Assembly (NCBI GenBank): GCA_001776275.1
Contig: MFAQ01000041.1
Location: 5,788 to 12,150, forward strand
Direction of reading: 5' to 3'
DNA: 6,363 nt
Origin: Candidatus Collierbacteria bacterium RIFOXYD1_FULL_40_9
Lineage (GTDB): Bacteria; Patescibacteriota; Microgenomatia; UBA1400; MFAQ01
This document shows, one piece after another, positions 5,701 to 6,363 of this stretch (its first letter is position 1; each line of letters begins with the position of its first letter). Under the pieces are notes generated by a model. It worked only from the letters and a program-made list of their open reading frames with translations, searched no databases and was not told the origin of the DNA. The translations under genes were made by a program, and so were the position numbers.

Positions 5701-6236
5701 GAATTGTCAGTAATTTGATTAGTCACAAGGTTAATCAGCTAGACCCGACTTTGCACCTAAACCAATCAGTAACTTTGGCTGGGATTATTAGTCGAGTCAA
5801 ACTTGTTTTTACCAAAAAAAATAATTCCAAAATGGCATTTGTGACTCTAGAGGATGGCACTGGTGTCATAGACTGTATTGTCTTCCCCAAGCTCTATGCC
5901 GAAAATCCAGATCTCTGGGTCGAGGACCAAGCCATAATCATCAAGGGTAAAATAGATAACCGGGAAGAAAAACTTCAGGTGGTGGTTGATTCTGGTATGC
6001 CTGTTGACACCAAAAAGACGCCAATTGACATGATCCATGAAGTTTTCATTAAATCTGGTACTCCAAAGTCAGTTATGGAAGAGGTGTCCAAGATTTTTAA
6101 AACTAACCCTGGTGAGCACGAAATCATTGTAGCAATCGAGACTGGCAACAACCTAAAGAAGATAACCTTACCCTATAAGGTTGATTATTCCGATAAAATA
6201 GCAAAGCAAGTAGATAAAACCTTACGAGGCTGGTAA
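2733..6236 (+). CDS. dnaE: DNA polymerase III subunit alpha (replicative DNA polymerase)
   Basis: DnaE is the C-family polymerase that copies the chromosome, tethered to the sliding clamp. The 1167-aa length is normal (Escherichia coli about 1160). Domains in order: PHP (about 1-285) with HLHVH (His8, His10), Asp17, TDHG (Asp41, His42), Glu67 and NDAH (Asp224, His226); palm with RGSAAGSF (376-383), catalytic Asp417 and Asp419 in PDIDLD and Asp573 in LIKLDILG; fingers with YRPGPM (652-657), TYQDDV and YGFNKAHAASY (762-772); a helix-hairpin-helix region near 857-870 (GLSAIKNVG); an internal clamp-binding motif QESLF (941-945); the LGFYLSDHP segment (976-984); and an OB fold (about 1012-1090). 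A short C-terminal domain follows. PHP metal ligands appear complete, unlike in E. coli, so a built-in proofreading nuclease is possible. The ATG at 2733 puts HxH at the usual distance from the N-terminus. The gene stands alone between a terminator and the next promoter. Confidence 0.98.
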   Translation: MSNFIHLHVHTEFSLLDGLSKISKLVAKTKEYDQSHLAITDHGSMYGAIEFYKKTTKEGIKPIIGCETYLAKDSRFDKNKSDANHLLLLAQNFEGYQNLMKLVSIGQTEGFYYKPRVDKEVLAKYSKGIICTTACPAGRVQRLIQEDNLEQAKKELQDYEQIFGSKNLYIELQRHHYNKYADNPNLPKDIKPKLLEFYENEQKAEKILINLSRQLGLPLIATNDAHYVSPDDAAAQDALVCVQTGKTIEDTQRLRYIDTPDFYLKSPDEMMEDFRDLPEAIENTQKLANKCEIEIKIGEWYFPKLDLPEGKAAGQVLRERAYAGCKEIFGSVNEEQGTRLDYELDIIDKKGYSPYFLLESGIVKFAEREGIYTNTRGSAAGSFVSYCVGITTVDPLYFRLPFERFLNPFRPSPPDIDLDVSDIHRDELIKYLADTYGKERVGQVCTFGTLKARAAVRDIGRVMGMPYSQVDKISKTIPEGSQGFPMTIKKALDTTPELQTMKDSDPQVKQLLDMSQKIEGNARHLSVHAAAVIVGPDDLVKYTPLQLESGGGNRVITQYEMHACEDVGLIKLDILGIANLTILANAVKLVEKLHGKKINIKKVPLDDKLTYQMLSRGETFGVFQLASGGMTKYLVDLHPERIEDIMAMVALYRPGPMGSIPEYIARKRDATKISYFVPGLEKILDMSYGIITYQDDVLFMALELAGYNWEEADKFRKAIGKKIVAEMAAQHEKFVNGCVEHSNISKEKAEELFKQIETFAAYGFNKAHAASYGIVAYWTAYVKAHFPVEYMTALLSVEALDTDKVVAAIAECEKLGVKVLPPDVNESEVDFTVVDLPEDQWLEEGRARDTGKAIRFGLSAIKNVGTAAITSIMEQRGHGLYTSFTNFLSRVDLQKVNKKVAESLIKAGALDRFGNRAQLMAALPILRDNTTKSQKSKTTGQESLFGETEKHNDTDSLPNIQEYPLDEKLKLEKDMLGFYLSDHPVKKVVRIVSNLISHKVNQLDPTLHLNQSVTLAGIISRVKLVFTKKNNSKMAFVTLEDGTGVIDCIVFPKLYAENPDLWVEDQAIIIKGKIDNREEKLQVVVDSGMPVDTKKTPIDMIHEVFIKSGTPKSVMEEVSKIFKTNPGEHEIIVAIETGNNLKKITLPYKVDYSDKIAKQVDKTLRGW

Positions 6237-6256
6237 AATAAACAACGTTAACCCCG

Positions 6257-6262
6257 TATAAT
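6257..6262 (+). promoter_or_regulatory. -10 element for the terminal gene
   Basis: A perfect TATAAT lies in the 53-base gap after dnaE. No clear -35 is present, and no terminator hairpin was found after dnaE. The predicted transcription start is near 6269, leaving a leader of about 20 bases. The only purine-rich stretch, AAGGGA (6263-6268), is about 21 bases from the ATG, too far to act as a normal Shine-Dalgarno. Confidence 0.55.
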
Positions 6263-6271
6263 AAGGGAAAT

Positions 6272-6289
6272 CTATCAAAACTATCAAAT
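6272..6289 (+). repeat. Tandem 9-bp direct repeat before the terminal gene
   Basis: CTATCAAAA (6272-6280) is followed directly by CTATCAAAT (6281-6289), matching in eight of nine bases, and the ATG comes immediately after. It makes up almost the whole predicted leader. CTATCAA also occurs at 2704-2710 upstream of dnaE. The role is unknown; it could be an unstructured translation enhancer, an operator, or chance. Confidence 0.5.
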
Positions 6290-6363
6290 ATGGCAAATCA
6301 AATCACATGGCAAGACAAAATTGAATTTGGTGTCGGTGACACCCTCAAAGTATCCCTAGCTGT
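6290..6363 (+). CDS. rplS: Probable 50S ribosomal protein bL19, N-terminal part (runs off the window)
   Basis: Only 24 codons are visible: MANQITWQDK followed by IEFGVGDTLKVSLA. The pattern F-x-VGDT followed by alternating hydrophobic residues (LKVSLAV) is the start of the bL19 beta-barrel, usually written as F-x-x-GDTV-x-V. A short N-terminal lead-in without the long helix of E. coli L19 fits some reduced bacterial genomes. bL19 sits at the interface of the two ribosomal subunits. The start follows a TATAAT and a tandem repeat but has no good Shine-Dalgarno. Another small beta-barrel protein beginning with a VGDT motif cannot be ruled out from so few residues; bases beyond 6363 would settle it. 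Confidence 0.55.
   Translation, partial: MANQITWQDKIEFGVGDTLKVSLA

Noticed and set aside
5847..6038. 63-aa minus-strand frame opposite the dnaE OB fold
   Set aside because: It is an antisense shadow of a strongly conserved coding region.
6244..6252. Overlapping palindromes AACGTT and GTTAAC after dnaE
   Set aside because: Six-base palindromes are common by chance; they form no stable hairpin and are followed by no T run, so they are not a terminator.
1..6363. CRISPR array, tRNA or rRNA gene, insertion sequence, phage or defence module
   Set aside because: No spaced direct repeats, cloverleaf, rRNA motif, transposase motif or terminal inverted repeat was found; the region is ordinary chromosomal gene content.

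Overview
The window reads as a compact, gene-dense stretch of a bacterial chromosome of moderate to low GC (about 40% by eye). It carries three clear housekeeping genes, the start of a probable fourth, two conserved enzymes and three small proteins I do not recognise. The style suggests a reduced genome of the Patescibacteria/CPR type, possibly the Microgenomates side: short intergenic gaps, an abbreviated GatB tail, apparently leaderless starts, orphan small membrane proteins, and only TAA or TAG stops. This placement is inference from style; no marker in the window proves it.

Layout. Bases 1-542 hold the C-terminal part of GatB, the amidotransferase subunit that makes Gln-tRNA/Asn-tRNA by transamidation. 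Its last 8 bases overlap the start of a 116-residue protein with one membrane segment (535-885). An extended -10 promoter and a strong Shine-Dalgarno then drive a 128-residue unknown (933-1319), which ends at a hairpin terminator. A single-domain MGMT-type DNA alkyltransferase lies convergent to it on the minus strand (1350-1652). Only 19 bases separate its start from the divergent GTG of an aldo/keto reductase (1672-2472). That gap holds a palindromic -10 (AGTATACT) placed so that both transcripts could begin at or next to their start codons.

After the reductase lies a 44-codon gene (2511-2645) for a tiny single-pass membrane protein, with its own -10, an AAGGAG site and a strong intrinsic terminator. 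Next is a full-length dnaE (2733-6236), the replicative DNA polymerase III alpha subunit, with an intact PHP domain, catalytic aspartates, an internal clamp-binding motif and an OB fold. It also appears leaderless. The window closes with a TATAAT promoter, a tandem 9-bp repeat and the first 24 codons of what is probably ribosomal protein bL19 (rplS).

How it fits together. The genes are mostly separate short transcription units rather than one pathway: translation (gatB, probable rplS), replication (dnaE), DNA repair (MGMT) and redox metabolism (aldo/keto reductase). The clearest pattern is two start architectures. The alkyltransferase, reductase and dnaE have a -10 hexamer 5-6 bases before the start codon and no Shine-Dalgarno. 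The 128-aa and 44-aa unknowns have TATAAT, exactly 20 bases, AAGGAGT, and a start codon at matching positions. I see no mobile element, CRISPR array, RNA gene or defence system, and no convincing undescribed multi-gene system. The best leads are the symmetric promoter, the 44-aa gene and the small membrane proteins.
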